A program made the position numbers and the translations under genes. From NCBI GenBank assembly GCA_020722885.1, contig DYJZ01000005.1:1-44200 (forward strand): a stretch of DNA of 44,200 nucleotides, read 5' to 3'. The DNA comes from Thermoanaerobaculum aquaticum. Its GTDB lineage: Bacteria; Acidobacteriota; UBA4820. Within the stretch, counting starts at the first letter, position 1. Each line of letters starts with the position of its first letter. Positions 27,203-36,369 of this stretch are shown piece after piece. Below the pieces are notes generated by a model. It saw nothing but the letters and a program-made list of their open reading frames with translations, was not told the DNA's origin and made no database searches.

Positions 27203-29860
27203 ATGGTTTTAAACAAAATTTTGACTGCCCTATTTGGAACGAAATACGAAAAAGACATAAAAGCGATTCAGCCTATTGTATATGAAGTCAACAGTTTTGA
27301 ACCCCACTTAAGAAAACTTTCTGATGCTGAACTGAGGAATAAGACAGCAGAATTCAAATCAAGAATCTCAAAAATGGTTGAAGAGGGTTTTGAGGAAGAA
27401 CAGGCTCTTAATGCAATCCTTCCAGAAGCATTTGCTGTTGTAAGAGAGGCGGCTTTGAGGACAATAGGTTTAAGGCCCTACGATGTTCAGGTAATAGGAG
27501 GGATAGTTCTTCATCAGGGAAAAATTGCGGAGATGAAAACCGGTGAGGGAAAAACTTTAGTAGCAACAATGCCTGTGTATCTTAATGCTCTTTTGGGAAA
27601 AGGAGTTCATGTTGTAACGGTAAACGACTACCTTGCAAAAAGAGATGCTGAGTGGATGGGCAAAGTTTACAGGTTTCTTGGCCTTACGGTTGGGTGTATA
27701 CAGCAGAATATGGACAACGAAGAGAGACAAAAAGAATATAACTGCGACATTACTTACGGGCAGAACAACGAATTCGGTTTTGATTATTTACGAGACAACA
27801 TGAAATATAGGTTTGAGGATATGGTTCAGAGGGGGCATTACTTTGCGCTGGTTGACGAAGTTGATTCAATTCTGATTGACGAGGCAAGAACTCCTCTCAT
27901 CATCTCAGGGCCATCTGAAGAAAGAATAGATAAATACTACACAGCAAACACGATAATTCCTCGTTTACAAAATGAAAAAGACTACACTGTAGATGAAAAG
28001 CAAAGAACAGCGACTCTCACCGAAGAAGGAATTGCAAAATGCGAAAAACTTTTAAACCTTGAGAATCTCTATGATCCATCAAATATAGAAATTCTTCACT
28101 GTCTCCATCAGGCTCTTATTGCCCATAAACTCTACCACAAAGATACCGACTATATGGTCAAAGATGGAGAGGTTTTGATAGTTGACGAATTTACCGGAAG
28201 AGTTATGCCAGGCAGAAGGTGGTCTGACGGTCTTCATCAGGCCATAGAAGCCAAGGAAAATGTCAAGATACAGCAGGAGAATCAAACTCTGGCGACAATT
28301 ACTTTCCAGAACTATTTTCGCCTTTACAAAAAGCTCGCCGGGATGACCGGAACTGCAGACACCGAGGCAATGGAATTTGACAAAATTTACAAACTGGATG
28401 TTGTCGTAATTCCGACTCATAAGCCAATGATAAGGATAGACCACGCCGATGTTGTTTATAGAACTGAAGAAGAAAAGTGGGAAGCCGCGGCTGATGAAAT
28501 AGAAACTCTTCATAAAAAGGGACAGCCGGTTCTTGTGGGAACTGTCTCTATAGAAAAGAGCGAGAAAATGAGTGCTCTTCTTAAAAGGAGAGGGATTCCC
28601 CATGTGGTTTTGAATGCAAAATATCACGAAAAAGAGGCTGAAATTGTGGCACAGGCTGGAAGAAAAGGGGCGGTTACCATAGCAACAAATATGGCTGGAA
28701 GGGGAACCGACATTCTTCTCGGTGGGAATCCTGAAGGGCTTGCAAAAACAAAGTCAAACCCTTTGACACAGCCTGAAGAGTATTCAAAACAACTTGCAAT
28801 TTTCAGGGAGATATACGAAAAAGAGCATGAAGAAGTGGTTTCTCTTGGAGGTCTTCACATTCTTGGAACAGAAAGACACGAATCGAGAAGAATAGACAAC
28901 CAGTTGAGGGGAAGATCGGGAAGGCAGGGGGACCCTGGTTCATCAAGGTTTTATCTTTCTCTTGAAGATGACCTGATGCGACTTTTTGGCGGTGACCGTT
29001 TGAAGCAGATGATGGGAAAAGTTGGAATGGAGGAAGGGGTTCCTATCACTCATTCCTGGATTTCAAAATCGATAGAAAGGGCTCAAAAATCAGTTGAAGC
29101 AAGAAATTTTGAAATTAGAAAGCACCTTCTTGACTACGATGATGTGATGAATAAACAAAGGGAGACAATATATTCTCTAAGGCGAAAGATTCTTTCTGGA
29201 GAAAATTTGAGAGAATATTTGATGGAAAATGTTGAGAATATTATTCTGTGGCTTTTAGAAGAAAATGTTCCTAAGGGGGCACCCAAGGAAGGGTGGAATG
29301 AAGAGGCACTAAGAAACTCTCTCTGGCGCTTTTTTGGAATTGATTATGATTCAATAATAAAACAACTTGATAAGGTTTCTTCTGAAGAATTCGAGAAAAA
29401 AATTAAAGAGAAAGTTGAAGAAAAATATAAAGAAAAAGAAAGTAGAATAAAGCCCGAAATAATGAGGGAATATGAAAAACTTGTTATGCTTCAGGTAATA
29501 GACAATCAGTGGAAAGACCACCTTTTAACGATGGATCACTTAAAAGAAGGCATTGGATTAAGGGCTTACGGCCAGCGAGACCCTCTTGTTGAATACAAGA
29601 AAGAGGCTTATTATGCTTTTGAGTCAATGCTTGACAGGATAGAAGAGGAGATCGTCAGATATCTTATGCTTCTGGAACCTCAGGTTCAAAAGGAAGAGAA
29701 GAAAGTAGAAAGAAAAGAGAGACAGTTCACATACTCTGCTCCGGATAAGGGTGGAGAGAAGAAAGGGACCACTGTCATTAACAAATCGAGGAAAGTTGGA
29801 AGAAACGATCCCTGTCCCTGCGGGTCAGGCAAAAAATATAAGAAATGCTGTGGTGCTTGA
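27203..29860 (+). CDS. secA: Preprotein translocase motor SecA
   Basis: 885 residues from ATG 27203, chosen over the track's 27185 because GAAGGAG lies 6-7 nt upstream. ATPase that drives proteins through SecYEG. Walker [15 protein letters not shown] near residue 110, [14 protein letters not shown], Walker [21 protein letters not shown], preprotein cross-linking domain, GRAGRQGD-like motif [15 protein letters not shown], helical scaffold ([32 protein letters not shown]) and the C-terminal zinc-binding tail [15 protein letters not shown] (SecB/ribosome contact). Everything expected is present. Confidence 0.98.
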   Translation: MVLNKILTALFGTKYEKDIKAIQPIVYEVNSFEPHLRKLSDAELRNKTAEFKSRISKMVEEGFEEEQALNAILPEAFAVVREAALRTIGLRPYDVQVIGGIVLHQGKIAEMKTGEGKTLVATMPVYLNALLGKGVHVVTVNDYLAKRDAEWMGKVYRFLGLTVGCIQQNMDNEERQKEYNCDITYGQNNEFGFDYLRDNMKYRFEDMVQRGHYFALVDEVDSILIDEARTPLIISGPSEERIDKYYTANTIIPRLQNEKDYTVDEKQRTATLTEEGIAKCEKLLNLENLYDPSNIEILHCLHQALIAHKLYHKDTDYMVKDGEVLIVDEFTGRVMPGRRWSDGLHQAIEAKENVKIQQENQTLATITFQNYFRLYKKLAGMTGTADTEAMEFDKIYKLDVVVIPTHKPMIRIDHADVVYRTEEEKWEAAADEIETLHKKGQPVLVGTVSIEKSEKMSALLKRRGIPHVVLNAKYHEKEAEIVAQAGRKGAVTIATNMAGRGTDILLGGNPEGLAKTKSNPLTQPEEYSKQLAIFREIYEKEHEEVVSLGGLHILGTERHESRRIDNQLRGRSGRQGDPGSSRFYLSLEDDLMRLFGGDRLKQMMGKVGMEEGVPITHSWISKSIERAQKSVEARNFEIRKHLLDYDDVMNKQRETIYSLRRKILSGENLREYLMENVENIILWLLEENVPKGAPKEGWNEEALRNSLWRFFGIDYDSIIKQLDKVSSEEFEKKIKEKVEEKYKEKESRIKPEIMREYEKLVMLQVIDNQWKDHLLTMDHLKEGIGLRAYGQRDPLVEYKKEAYYAFESMLDRIEEEIVRYLMLLEPQVQKEEKKVERKERQFTYSAPDKGGEKKGTTVINKSRKVGRNDPCPCGSGKKYKKCCGA

Positions 29861-29944
29861 ACTGAAAATTTGGAATCCAATTCGCTTCCCCTGTCATAAC
29901 AATATAATAATGTTCTCACGGGATTTACTTTGAGGTATTCATTG

Positions 29945-30105
29945 ACGAAGTGGCTGTCATCACGAGGTTTACCTCGAGGCACTGACAACCGAAGTGATCT
30001 TCCTTGTTTAGGAAAAGGGAGATTGCTTCGTAAGAGAAGGCTACGAAGAGGGGCTCGCAATGACAGCGTTAAACTACAAAGAGGAAGATTGCTTCGGTGA
30101 ACTTT
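29945..30105. repeat. R3 dispersed repeat, copy 4 (longest)
   Basis: Carries AGATTGCTTCGTAAGAG, GGCTACGAAGAGGGGCTCGCAATGACAGCG and a second AGATTGCTTCG, plus a small palindrome CGAGGTTTACCTCG at about 29964-29977. It fills most of the gap between secA and the DUF4870 gene. No terminator for secA is otherwise evident. Confidence 0.7.
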
Positions 30106-30162
30106 CCCTTCAGTCAAAAAGAGGGAATTATCTTATAGTTTCGACAATCTAATTTGCCTCCC

Positions 30163-30191
30163 TTGACTTTGTTTTGAAAATCATTTAAATT
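30163..30191 (+). promoter_or_regulatory. Promoter of DUF4870-tsaB unit
   Basis: TTGACT (30163-30168), 17-nt spacer, TAAATT (30186-30191). RBS GGAAAGGAGG follows 5-6 nt before the ATG at 30213. Confidence 0.6.
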
Positions 30192-30212
30192 GGTTATGGA
30201 AAGGAGGCACAA

Positions 30213-30611
30213 ATGACAGACGATGTTCAAAATGTTCAGCCGCAGCCAGATAAACCATATGACAGTGACGATGGGATTTTTCTTTTTCTTGCCTATTTTG
30301 GGATTTTTTCTCTCATTCCATTTTTTATGTACAGGGATAAGAGGGATAACCCGAAGAAAGACTACGTCTATTTTCATGCAAGACAGGGGCTTGCTCTCGC
30401 TTTAACCGGTTTTTGTTGCGCAATTGTAATGATGGTTTTATGGTTTGTTCTTGCATTTATTCCCGTAATAGGATGGATCCTTGACTGCGTTTTGTGGCTC
30501 GGTTTTATAATAATCTTTCTTGGATGTGCAATTCTTGGCTGGATAAAGGCTTTTAAGGGAGAAAGGTACGATATTCCCCTCTTTTCAAAAGTCGCCAATT
30601 TATTTGGTTGA
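30213..30611 (+). CDS. DUF4870-type small membrane protein
   Basis: 132 residues. A polar N-terminus (QPQPDKPYDSDDG) precedes three hydrophobic helices: FLFLAYFGIFSLIPFFM, then ALALTGFCCAIVMMVLWFVLAFIPVIGWI, then CVLWLGFIIIFLGCAILGWIKAF. The first and second are joined by a loop with YVYFHARQGL, the conserved 'hxFHarQ' feature of DUF4870/Tic20-like proteins. Function not established in the family. It is 13 nt upstream of tsaB. Confidence 0.8.
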   Translation: MTDDVQNVQPQPDKPYDSDDGIFLFLAYFGIFSLIPFFMYRDKRDNPKKDYVYFHARQGLALALTGFCCAIVMMVLWFVLAFIPVIGWILDCVLWLGFIIIFLGCAILGWIKAFKGERYDIPLFSKVANLFG

Positions 30612-30624
30612 TTAAATTAAGATC

Positions 30625-31290
30625 TTGAATGAAGCACTGTTATCGCTCGGAATAGACACCTGCGGGCGGTTTCTAAACTTATCTCTCTCCTCTTCTCTAA
30701 AGGGAGAGAGAGATTTTTGTTTTGAAAAAGAGGTCAAAAACCATTCTGCCCATCTTCCGCTTGCAATTGAAGAGGTTCTCAAAAAAGCATCTGCTAAACT
30801 TAAGGAAATTCAAACTGTTGGAGTTGTAGCGGGTCCAGGTTCTTTCACAGGTTTAAGAGTTGGTATGTCAACGGCGCTTGGATTGAAATTTTCATTAAAA
30901 ATACCTGTACATAAGTTTTCTTCTCTTTATTGTCTTGCTAATTATTTTAAAATTGAGGGGAAGATAGGGGCGTTTCTTGATGCAAGAAAAGGTGAGTTTT
31001 ATTTCCAGTGTTTTGAAAAAAAGGGGGCACACTCCAATCCTCTATGCGAATCAATGGCTTTGAAGTATTGTATGCTAAAAGAGTATGCAAAAAAAATGGA
31101 TTGGGCAATCGTCCTCAAGGGTGGTGCTGAAATTGATTTTTCTGCCCCAAATATGAGGGTATTTGATAATCTAAATCTTGCAAAAGTCGCCTCGAGGGAA
31201 GCACTACAAAGATTGTCTAAAGGAATTGATGGGGATGAGAAACTTATTCCTATTTATGTAAGAGATCCGGATGCAATTGTTCAGATGTAA
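30625..31290 (+). CDS. tsaB: tRNA threonylcarbamoyladenosine biosynthesis protein TsaB
   Basis: 221 residues. TsaB is the inactive ASKHA-fold partner of TsaD in forming t6A37 in ANN-decoding tRNAs. Signatures: LLSLGIDTCGRFLNLSL, HSAHLPLAIEEVL and VAGPGSFTGLRVGMSTALGL. The start is TTG with a weak RBS, so coupling to the DUF4870 gene is likely. Its last 41 nt overlap the 3' end of ispH on the other strand. tsaD, tsaC and tsaE are not in the window. Confidence 0.93.
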   Translation: MNEALLSLGIDTCGRFLNLSLSSSLKGERDFCFEKEVKNHSAHLPLAIEEVLKKASAKLKEIQTVGVVAGPGSFTGLRVGMSTALGLKFSLKIPVHKFSSLYCLANYFKIEGKIGAFLDARKGEFYFQCFEKKGAHSNPLCESMALKYCMLKEYAKKMDWAIVLKGGAEIDFSAPNMRVFDNLNLAKVASREALQRLSKGIDGDEKLIPIYVRDPDAIVQM

Positions 31291-32131
31291 TTTTTCTTAG
31301 GTAATTTTCCACATCGTCAACTATTGTGTCAGGAGTTGAAGCTCCGGCAGTCAGTCCTATTCCTTTGACTCCAATTAGCCATTCTTTTTTTATATCCTCT
31401 TTCCCCTGAATGAGATAGGACTTTTTAAAAGAATTGCAAATTTCAAAAAGATGGCGTGTGTTTGCTGATTTTTTGCCACCAATGACAAAAATTATTTCTA
31501 CCTCTTCATTTTGTGCAAGTTCTTTTGCTGCATTCTGGTTTTCCTTCGTTGCGTAGCAGATAGTGTCTGTTTTCTTTGCGTTTGGGTTTTTGTTCATAAT
31601 ATATAAAACTACATCTTCGAATTCGTCTGAATTTAAAGTGGTCTGGTAAAAAATTGTTATGGAGGGGTATTTTTCCCATTGAACCTTTTTTGCCTGTTCA
31701 ATATTTTCAATTATATGAAACTGCTCTTTTTTAAGATCGTGTGTATAGCCGATCACTTCTCTGTGGTTGGGGTCCCCAATAAAGACGAGGTGTTTTCCTT
31801 CCGAAAGGGCTTTTGCAGATTCTTTATGGATGTCGAGAACAAATTTGCAGGTTGCATCGACAACTTTAAGGTCTTTTTCTTTCGCCCTTTTGTAAAAAGA
31901 GGGTGGAACACCGTGTGCTGAAAATATTACATAAGGCTTTTTTACATCTGAAAGAGATTCGACAGTACTAAGTCCAAGTTGCTCCATCTCTTCAACCACT
32001 TTTTCATTGTGAACAATCTGTCCGAGAATGGTTCCTTCTTTATTTTCTGAAGCAAATCTTTTTGCTTTGAGGATGGCTGTTCTCACGCCAGAGCAAAAAC
32101 CATATTTTCTTGCCCTTAATATCTTTACCAT
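31250..32131 (-). CDS. ispH: 4-hydroxy-3-methylbut-2-enyl diphosphate reductase
   Basis: 293 residues. Last step of the MEP pathway, giving IPP and DMAPP. The three Fe-S ligands are visible: C13 (YGFCSGVRTA), the DATCKFV cysteine and the HLFEIC region cysteine. Substrate residues lie in FSAHGVPP, GDPNHREVIGYTHD, QTTLNSDEF and GLTAGASTPD. The pathway agrees with DXP-dependent PdxA in the window, since both draw on deoxyxylulose phosphate. Its 3' end overlaps tsaB by 41 nt, tail to tail. Confidence 0.97.
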   Translation of the reverse strand: MVKILRARKYGFCSGVRTAILKAKRFASENKEGTILGQIVHNEKVVEEMEQLGLSTVESLSDVKKPYVIFSAHGVPPSFYKRAKEKDLKVVDATCKFVLDIHKESAKALSEGKHLVFIGDPNHREVIGYTHDLKKEQFHIIENIEQAKKVQWEKYPSITIFYQTTLNSDEFEDVVLYIMNKNPNAKKTDTICYATKENQNAAKELAQNEEVEIIFVIGGKKSANTRHLFEICNSFKKSYLIQGKEDIKKEWLIGVKGIGLTAGASTPDTIVDDVENYLRKITSEQLHPDLLHK

Positions 32132-32151
32132 AGGAGAAGTTTAACACAACC

Positions 32152-32180
32152 TTGAAAAAATGCGTTAATGGTCATAAAAT
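32152..32180 (+). promoter_or_regulatory. Promoter of aldehyde dehydrogenase gene
   Basis: TTGAAA (32152-32157), 17-nt spacer, TAAAAT (32175-32180); RBS CTGGAGGTG sits between it and the ATG at 32198. The 66-nt gap to ispH is shared by divergent transcription. Confidence 0.55.
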
Positions 32181-32197
32181 CTTTCTGGAGGTGAAAA

Positions 32198-33559
32198 ATG
32201 ATATCTGTTAACCCAGCCACTGAAGAAGTAATTAAAACCTTTGACCCCCATAATGATTCGAAGCTTGAAGATATTCTAAAGCAGTCACAGAAGGCTCATC
32301 TTATTTGGAAAGAATCAACAATAACTGAAAGAAAAGTATATAACATTAAACTCAAGGAAAATCTCAGTAAAAAAAGAGACGAATTAGCAAAGCTTATGAC
32401 AACTGAAATGGGAAAACCTATAACACAATCATATGCCGAAATAGACAAATGCTGCTGGGCATTAGAGTTTTATGCAGAGAAGGCAGATACATTTCTTTCC
32501 CCGCAACTTGTTGAAACGGAAAGTCCAAAAAGTTATGTAAGATTTGATCCTCTGGGAATAATTCTTGCGATAATGCCCTGGAATTTTCCTTTCTGGCAGG
32601 TTTTCAGGTTCTCTGCGCCGTCTGTTGTAGCGGGAAATTCGGCTCTTTTAAAACACGCTTCAAATGTTTCAATGTGCTCTTTAGCAATAGAAGAACTTTA
32701 TGCCAGATCTGGTTTTCCTGAAAATCTATTCAGGTCTTTGCTGATAAGCGGCGAAAGGGCTCTAAATCTTTTAAAAGACCCTCTTATAAAAGCTGCCACA
32801 CTCACTGGAAGTGAATATGCAGGGATTGCTGTTGCTACAGAAGCGGGAAAGCATTTAAAAAAAGTTGTTCTTGAACTTGGTGGTTCAGATCCTTTTATAG
32901 TTCTTGAAGATGCAGAGATTGAGAAAGCGGCTTTCTGGGCAGTTAAGGCGAGAACAATCAACAACGGACAGTCCTGTATTGCCGCCAAAAGATTCATAAT
33001 AGTGGAGGATGTTTACGAGAAATTTAAAGAGGCGTTTGTTGAAGAGATGAAAAAACTAAAAGTTGGAGACCCTATGGATACTTCAACCGATGTGGGCCCC
33101 ATTGCAAGAAAGGACCTTCTTGAGGAAATTGAGGGGCAGGTTACAAAATCTGTTTCAGAGGGGGCTAAAATTCTTCTCGGAGGAAAAAGAATGAACACAA
33201 GGGGTTATTATTATCCTCCAACAATTCTTGATAATGTAACTCCAGAAATGAAATGTTTTAAAGAAGAAATATTTGCTCCTGTTGCACCTTTGATAAAAGC
33301 GAAAAACCATAAAGAAGCAGTTTTGCTTGCAAACGATTCTCGCTTTGGCCTTGGTGCTTCAATATGGACAAGAGATCTTCAAAAGGCGGAAATAATGGCT
33401 TCGGAGATGGAGACGGGAACAGTCTTTATAAATGGTATGGTGAAAAGCGACCCGAGGCTCCCATTTGGAGGAGTAAAAGCATCAGGGTTCGGAAGAGAGC
33501 TTTCGTACTTTGGTATCAGGGAATTTGTTAATATTAAATCTGTTGTTATTGAATCATAG
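32198..33559 (+). CDS. NAD(P)-dependent aldehyde dehydrogenase, succinate-semialdehyde type
   Basis: 453 residues, the short form typical of the Sad/GabD-like branch. Cofactor and active-site motifs: IMPWNFPFWQVFRF, LTGSEYAG, VLELGGSDPFIV (catalytic Glu), NNGQSCIAAKRF (catalytic Cys), EEIFAPVAPL, and the closing PFGGVKASGFGRELSYFGIREFVN. Converts an aldehyde to the acid with NAD(P). Succinate semialdehyde is the favoured guess from closeness to this subgroup, but other short-chain aldehydes are possible. Stands alone between divergent ispH and convergent relA. Confidence 0.9.
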   Translation: MISVNPATEEVIKTFDPHNDSKLEDILKQSQKAHLIWKESTITERKVYNIKLKENLSKKRDELAKLMTTEMGKPITQSYAEIDKCCWALEFYAEKADTFLSPQLVETESPKSYVRFDPLGIILAIMPWNFPFWQVFRFSAPSVVAGNSALLKHASNVSMCSLAIEELYARSGFPENLFRSLLISGERALNLLKDPLIKAATLTGSEYAGIAVATEAGKHLKKVVLELGGSDPFIVLEDAEIEKAAFWAVKARTINNGQSCIAAKRFIIVEDVYEKFKEAFVEEMKKLKVGDPMDTSTDVGPIARKDLLEEIEGQVTKSVSEGAKILLGGKRMNTRGYYYPPTILDNVTPEMKCFKEEIFAPVAPLIKAKNHKEAVLLANDSRFGLGASIWTRDLQKAEIMASEMETGTVFINGMVKSDPRLPFGGVKASGFGRELSYFGIREFVNIKSVVIES

Positions 33560-33563
33560 AAGA

Positions 33564-35714
33564 TCAGGCAGCATTTCTTGAGATTGAGACCACACCATCA
33601 ATTTCGCTTAACTCTTCAATTATTTTATGAAGATGCTTCTTGTTTTTGACAAGCATTTTTAATTTAATGACAGCTTTCTCTCCCGTCCCTTGTTTTTCAA
33701 GGGCTTTTGCGTCGCAGGAGATTATATCGGCGTTATTTTTTGAAATGAGTAGTGTTACATTGCTGAGCATTCCTCTTCTGTTTTTTACAATGATAAAAAG
33801 AGGAATTTCAAATATATTCGTTTTGCTTTCTTCAGTCCAGTTAACTTCTGCTGCTCTTTCGGGATAGAGTTCTAAAAGCCGTTTAATGTTTGAACAAGTT
33901 GCCCTGTGGACCACAAGCCCCTTTCCTTTTGTAAAATATCCTTTTATTGGATCCCCTACAACTGGATTGCAACATTTTGCTATATTAAAAAGGTAATCGC
34001 TTTCACCCCCGAGTGACACAGGAACTGGCTGCGATTTTTTATAATCAGATTCTTTTATTGGAAGATTCCCGTTTTCCTCTACGCTGAAAATTCTTTTTAA
34101 GAATGCACGGGCTTCTATTTTGCCATAGCCAATTTCAGCATAAAGTGATTCAATATCGGGAAGCGCTGCCTTCTTTAAGCCTTCAATAATAGAGGGGTCT
34201 TGAGAAATATTTTTTGGAGATTTTTTTATTCGTCTTAGTTCTCTTTCAAAAACTTCTTTTCCTCTTTCTACCGCCAGTAATTTTTCGTTCTGAGCAAGCC
34301 AGGTTTTTATCTTAGTTTTTGCCCTTGCTGTGGTGGCAATATCAAGCCAGTCGTGGGATGGATGAACAGAACCATTCTTTATAATTTCGATCCTTTGGCC
34401 GCTCTTCAATTCTGTTTTGAGAGGAACCATTTTTCCATCAACTTTTGCGCCGGCACAGTGATGTCCCACTTCAGTGTGTATGTAGTAGGCAAAATCAAGA
34501 GGAGTGGCTCCTCTGGGAAGATGAATTATTTTTCCTTGAGGTGTAAATGCATAAATCTCTTTGGGACACAGGTCTTTTTTAAGGTTTGAAACTAAATCCT
34601 TTCCCGAATGGGAAAGAATTTCCTTAATCTCGTTTCTGAATTTTTGGATATACTCATCGTCCTCATTAACATATTTTCCATCTTTATACTTCCAGTGAGC
34701 AGCAATGCCCTCTTCGGCTTCTGTATGCATTTTATATGTTCTTATCTGGATTTCAAAAGGTTGTCCGGAAGGACCCATAACAGAAGTATGAAGGGATTTG
34801 TAACCATTTTCCTTTGGATTTGAAATAAAATCTTTAAGCCTGCCTGGAATGAGATTCCATTTACTGTGTATGAGTCCCATTACAGCATAACAATCTTTCT
34901 CCTCAGGAACCAAAATTCTAAAAGCCATATAGTCATAAACTTCTTTGATGTCAATATTTTGTCTTAAAAGTTTGCTATAGATGCTGTATAAATGCTTTAT
35001 CCTGCCTGTTATTTCCCCCCTGATTCCGTTTGATTCAATCAGGTCTTTTAATTGAATTTTTATATCTTCTATAAAAGTTTCGCTGTAACTTCTTTTTTCT
35101 TGAAGTGCTATCTTTATCATCTCGTAATCTTCGGGGTAAGCGTATTTGAATGCAAGGTCCTCAAGTTCATTCTTTATTTTGCCCAATCCTAATCTATTTG
35201 CAATTGGGGCAAAAATTTGAAGACACTCAAGTGCCTTTTTTCTTGCCTTTTCTGGTGGCATCTTTTCCATAGTTCTGAGATTGTGCAGACGATCGGCGAT
35301 TTTAACAAAAATCACCCTTATATCATTTGTCATAGCAACGATAAGTTTTCTCAGGCTTTCGATTTCCACCTCTTTTTGAGAATTGGGGGCTTTCGCAAGT
35401 ATGTCAAGTTCTATTTTAGTTACACCATCAACAATTTCGGCGACATCATTCCCAAAGCTTTTCCGTATTGCCTCAAGAGGAATGACAGGGTTATCTTCTA
35501 CAGTATCGTGAAGAAGGCCTGCAACAATTCCTGTGTCATCCATTTTCAGTTCAGTCAGAATGTATGCGACATTCATTGGGTGGCTAAGGTAAGGCTGCCC
35601 GTCTTTGCGCAAAATTCCCTCATGAGCCATCGCAGAGAAAAGGTAAGCCTTCTTTAGCAGAATATCATTAGAAGATGGATTGTAACTTTTAACTTTTTCT
35701 ATTATATGTTCAAT
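33564..35714 (-). CDS. RelA/SpoT-family (p)ppGpp synthetase/hydrolase
   Basis: The stringent-response enzyme: HD hydrolase domain (YLSHPMNVAYILTELKMDD, GLLHDTVED), synthetase (YMAFRILV, PGRLKDFISNPKENGYKSLHT, EIQIRTYKMHTEAEEGIAAHW), TGS (IYAFTPQGKIIHLPRGATPLDFAYYIHTE) and C-terminal ACT (FIIVKNRRGMLSNVT). The hydrolase motif is intact, so it is probably bifunctional. The track starts at 35840, but the first 33 residues there are translated from repeat R1 and lie upstream of the promoter, so they are not real. AAAGGAGG (35732-35740) is followed in frame only by GTT codons and then ATT at 35714; I set the start at that ATT although its spacing is long. No ATG, GTG or TTG fits. Confidence 0.93.
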   Translation of the reverse strand: MEHIIEKVKSYNPSSNDILLKKAYLFSAMAHEGILRKDGQPYLSHPMNVAYILTELKMDDTGIVAGLLHDTVEDNPVIPLEAIRKSFGNDVAEIVDGVTKIELDILAKAPNSQKEVEIESLRKLIVAMTNDIRVIFVKIADRLHNLRTMEKMPPEKARKKALECLQIFAPIANRLGLGKIKNELEDLAFKYAYPEDYEMIKIALQEKRSYSETFIEDIKIQLKDLIESNGIRGEITGRIKHLYSIYSKLLRQNIDIKEVYDYMAFRILVPEEKDCYAVMGLIHSKWNLIPGRLKDFISNPKENGYKSLHTSVMGPSGQPFEIQIRTYKMHTEAEEGIAAHWKYKDGKYVNEDDEYIQKFRNEIKEILSHSGKDLVSNLKKDLCPKEIYAFTPQGKIIHLPRGATPLDFAYYIHTEVGHHCAGAKVDGKMVPLKTELKSGQRIEIIKNGSVHPSHDWLDIATTARAKTKIKTWLAQNEKLLAVERGKEVFERELRRIKKSPKNISQDPSIIEGLKKAALPDIESLYAEIGYGKIEARAFLKRIFSVEENGNLPIKESDYKKSQPVPVSLGGESDYLFNIAKCCNPVVGDPIKGYFTKGKGLVVHRATCSNIKRLLELYPERAAEVNWTEESKTNIFEIPLFIIVKNRRGMLSNVTLLISKNNADIISCDAKALEKQGTGEKAVIKLKMLVKNKKHLHKIIEELSEIDGVVSISRNAA

Positions 35715-35747
35715 TCGTGGAAAGAAAACAACCTCCTTTTCAATAAT

Positions 35748-35776
35748 AATATATATTCCGGAGTAAAATTTGTCAA
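35748..35776 (-). promoter_or_regulatory. Promoter of relA/spoT at the edge of repeat R1
   Basis: Minus strand TTGACA (35776-35771), 17-nt spacer, TATATT (35753-35748). The -35 hexamer is the terminal part of R1 copy B, conserved in copy C. Confidence 0.7.
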
Positions 35777-35940
35777 GGCAATGTAGAAGTCCACAACATT
35801 TGAGATTTTTTGAAAAGGAAAGGCAGCAGGACAAATTCATTTTTGACTTCCATAAAAATGGGCAAAGGTTTCAAGTTCTTAAGGAATGTGCCTCAATCTT
35901 TTGTTCTTCGGTGCGCGCGAGCAAGGAATCAAAGCCGAAA
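35771..35940. repeat. R1 repeat, copy B
   Basis: Matches the reverse complement of 41826-41989 over most of its length (for example AAGTCCACAACATTTGAGA, AAGGAAAGGCAGCA, GTTCTTAAGGAATGT, GGTGCGCGCGAGC) and copy A over about 65 nt. Followed at 36061 by R2. Between 35941 and 36060 there is no ORF I can support. Confidence 0.85.
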
Positions 35941-36060
35941 GCGAACCTCCTTTAGCTTTCCTATTATAGCATTTGATGCCGCCAAAAACACTAAAAAGCC
36001 GCGTGCTCGTTCCTATTCTTCCTTTCAACGAAAATTCCCCCTTTCAGGAAAAAACGCAAA

Positions 36061-36178
36061 GGCTGTGGAAGCAATTCCCACAGCCTCTACTAATTATTCT
36101 TTCATTGATAACATAAATAAGTTTTTTTCGCTCCTTTTTCACCCTCAGAAAAGTCTTATGTGTTTCTGAACTTTTGCA
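36061..36178. repeat. R2 repeat, copy B
   Basis: 118 bp, about 92 percent identical to 14881-14998. Starts with a perfect 8-bp hairpin GGCTGTGG-aagcaattc-CCACAGCC and ends CTTTTGCA, about 50 nt before the tRNA-Val promoter. Confidence 0.85.
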
Positions 36179-36229
36179 GGCAATTTTCTTTTTCAAAATT
36201 CCTAAAAATAAGCAAATAAGGCAGTCAAC

Positions 36230-36258
36230 TTGACAGAAAAACGCTTTTACTATAAAAT
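36230..36258 (+). promoter_or_regulatory. Promoter of tRNA-Val / thrS operon
   Basis: TTGACA (36230-36235), 17-nt spacer, TAAAAT (36253-36258), 13 nt before the tRNA 5' end. Confidence 0.75.
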
Positions 36259-36271
36259 TGCAAGTTCAGTT

Positions 36272-36348
36272 GGGCGCGTAGCTCAGTTGGCTAGAGTGCT
36301 ACCTTGACACGGTAGAGGTCAGCGGTTCGATTCCGCTCGCGCCCACCA
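36272..36348 (+). tRNA. tRNA-Val (anticodon GAC)
   Basis: 77 nt with encoded CCA. Acceptor GGGCGCG/CGCGCCC, D arm GCTC...GAGT, anticodon stem CTACC/GGTAG with loop TTGACAC (anticodon GAC), T arm AGCGG-TTCGATT-CCGCT. It is 21 nt upstream of thrS with no terminator between, so the tRNA is processed from the thrS operon leader. Its synthetase ValRS is encoded earlier in the window. Confidence 0.97.
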
Positions 36349-36369
36349 CCTATTTTTAATGGAGTTAGT

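Noticed and set aside
28079-28627. 182-residue minus-strand ORF inside secA
   Set aside because: Shadow of a highly conserved gene; no family features.
29686-30117. 143-residue minus-strand ORF over the secA end and R3
   Set aside because: Composed of secA antisense and repeat sequence; low-complexity Leu/Ser/Arg composition.
35217-35657. 146-residue plus-strand ORF opposite relA/spoT
   Set aside because: Antisense shadow of the HD domain; no promoter or RBS.
35810-36169. 119-residue plus-strand ORF across R1 and R2
   Set aside because: It is translation through repeats, with a basic, low-complexity product and no RBS; the other copies do not keep the frame.
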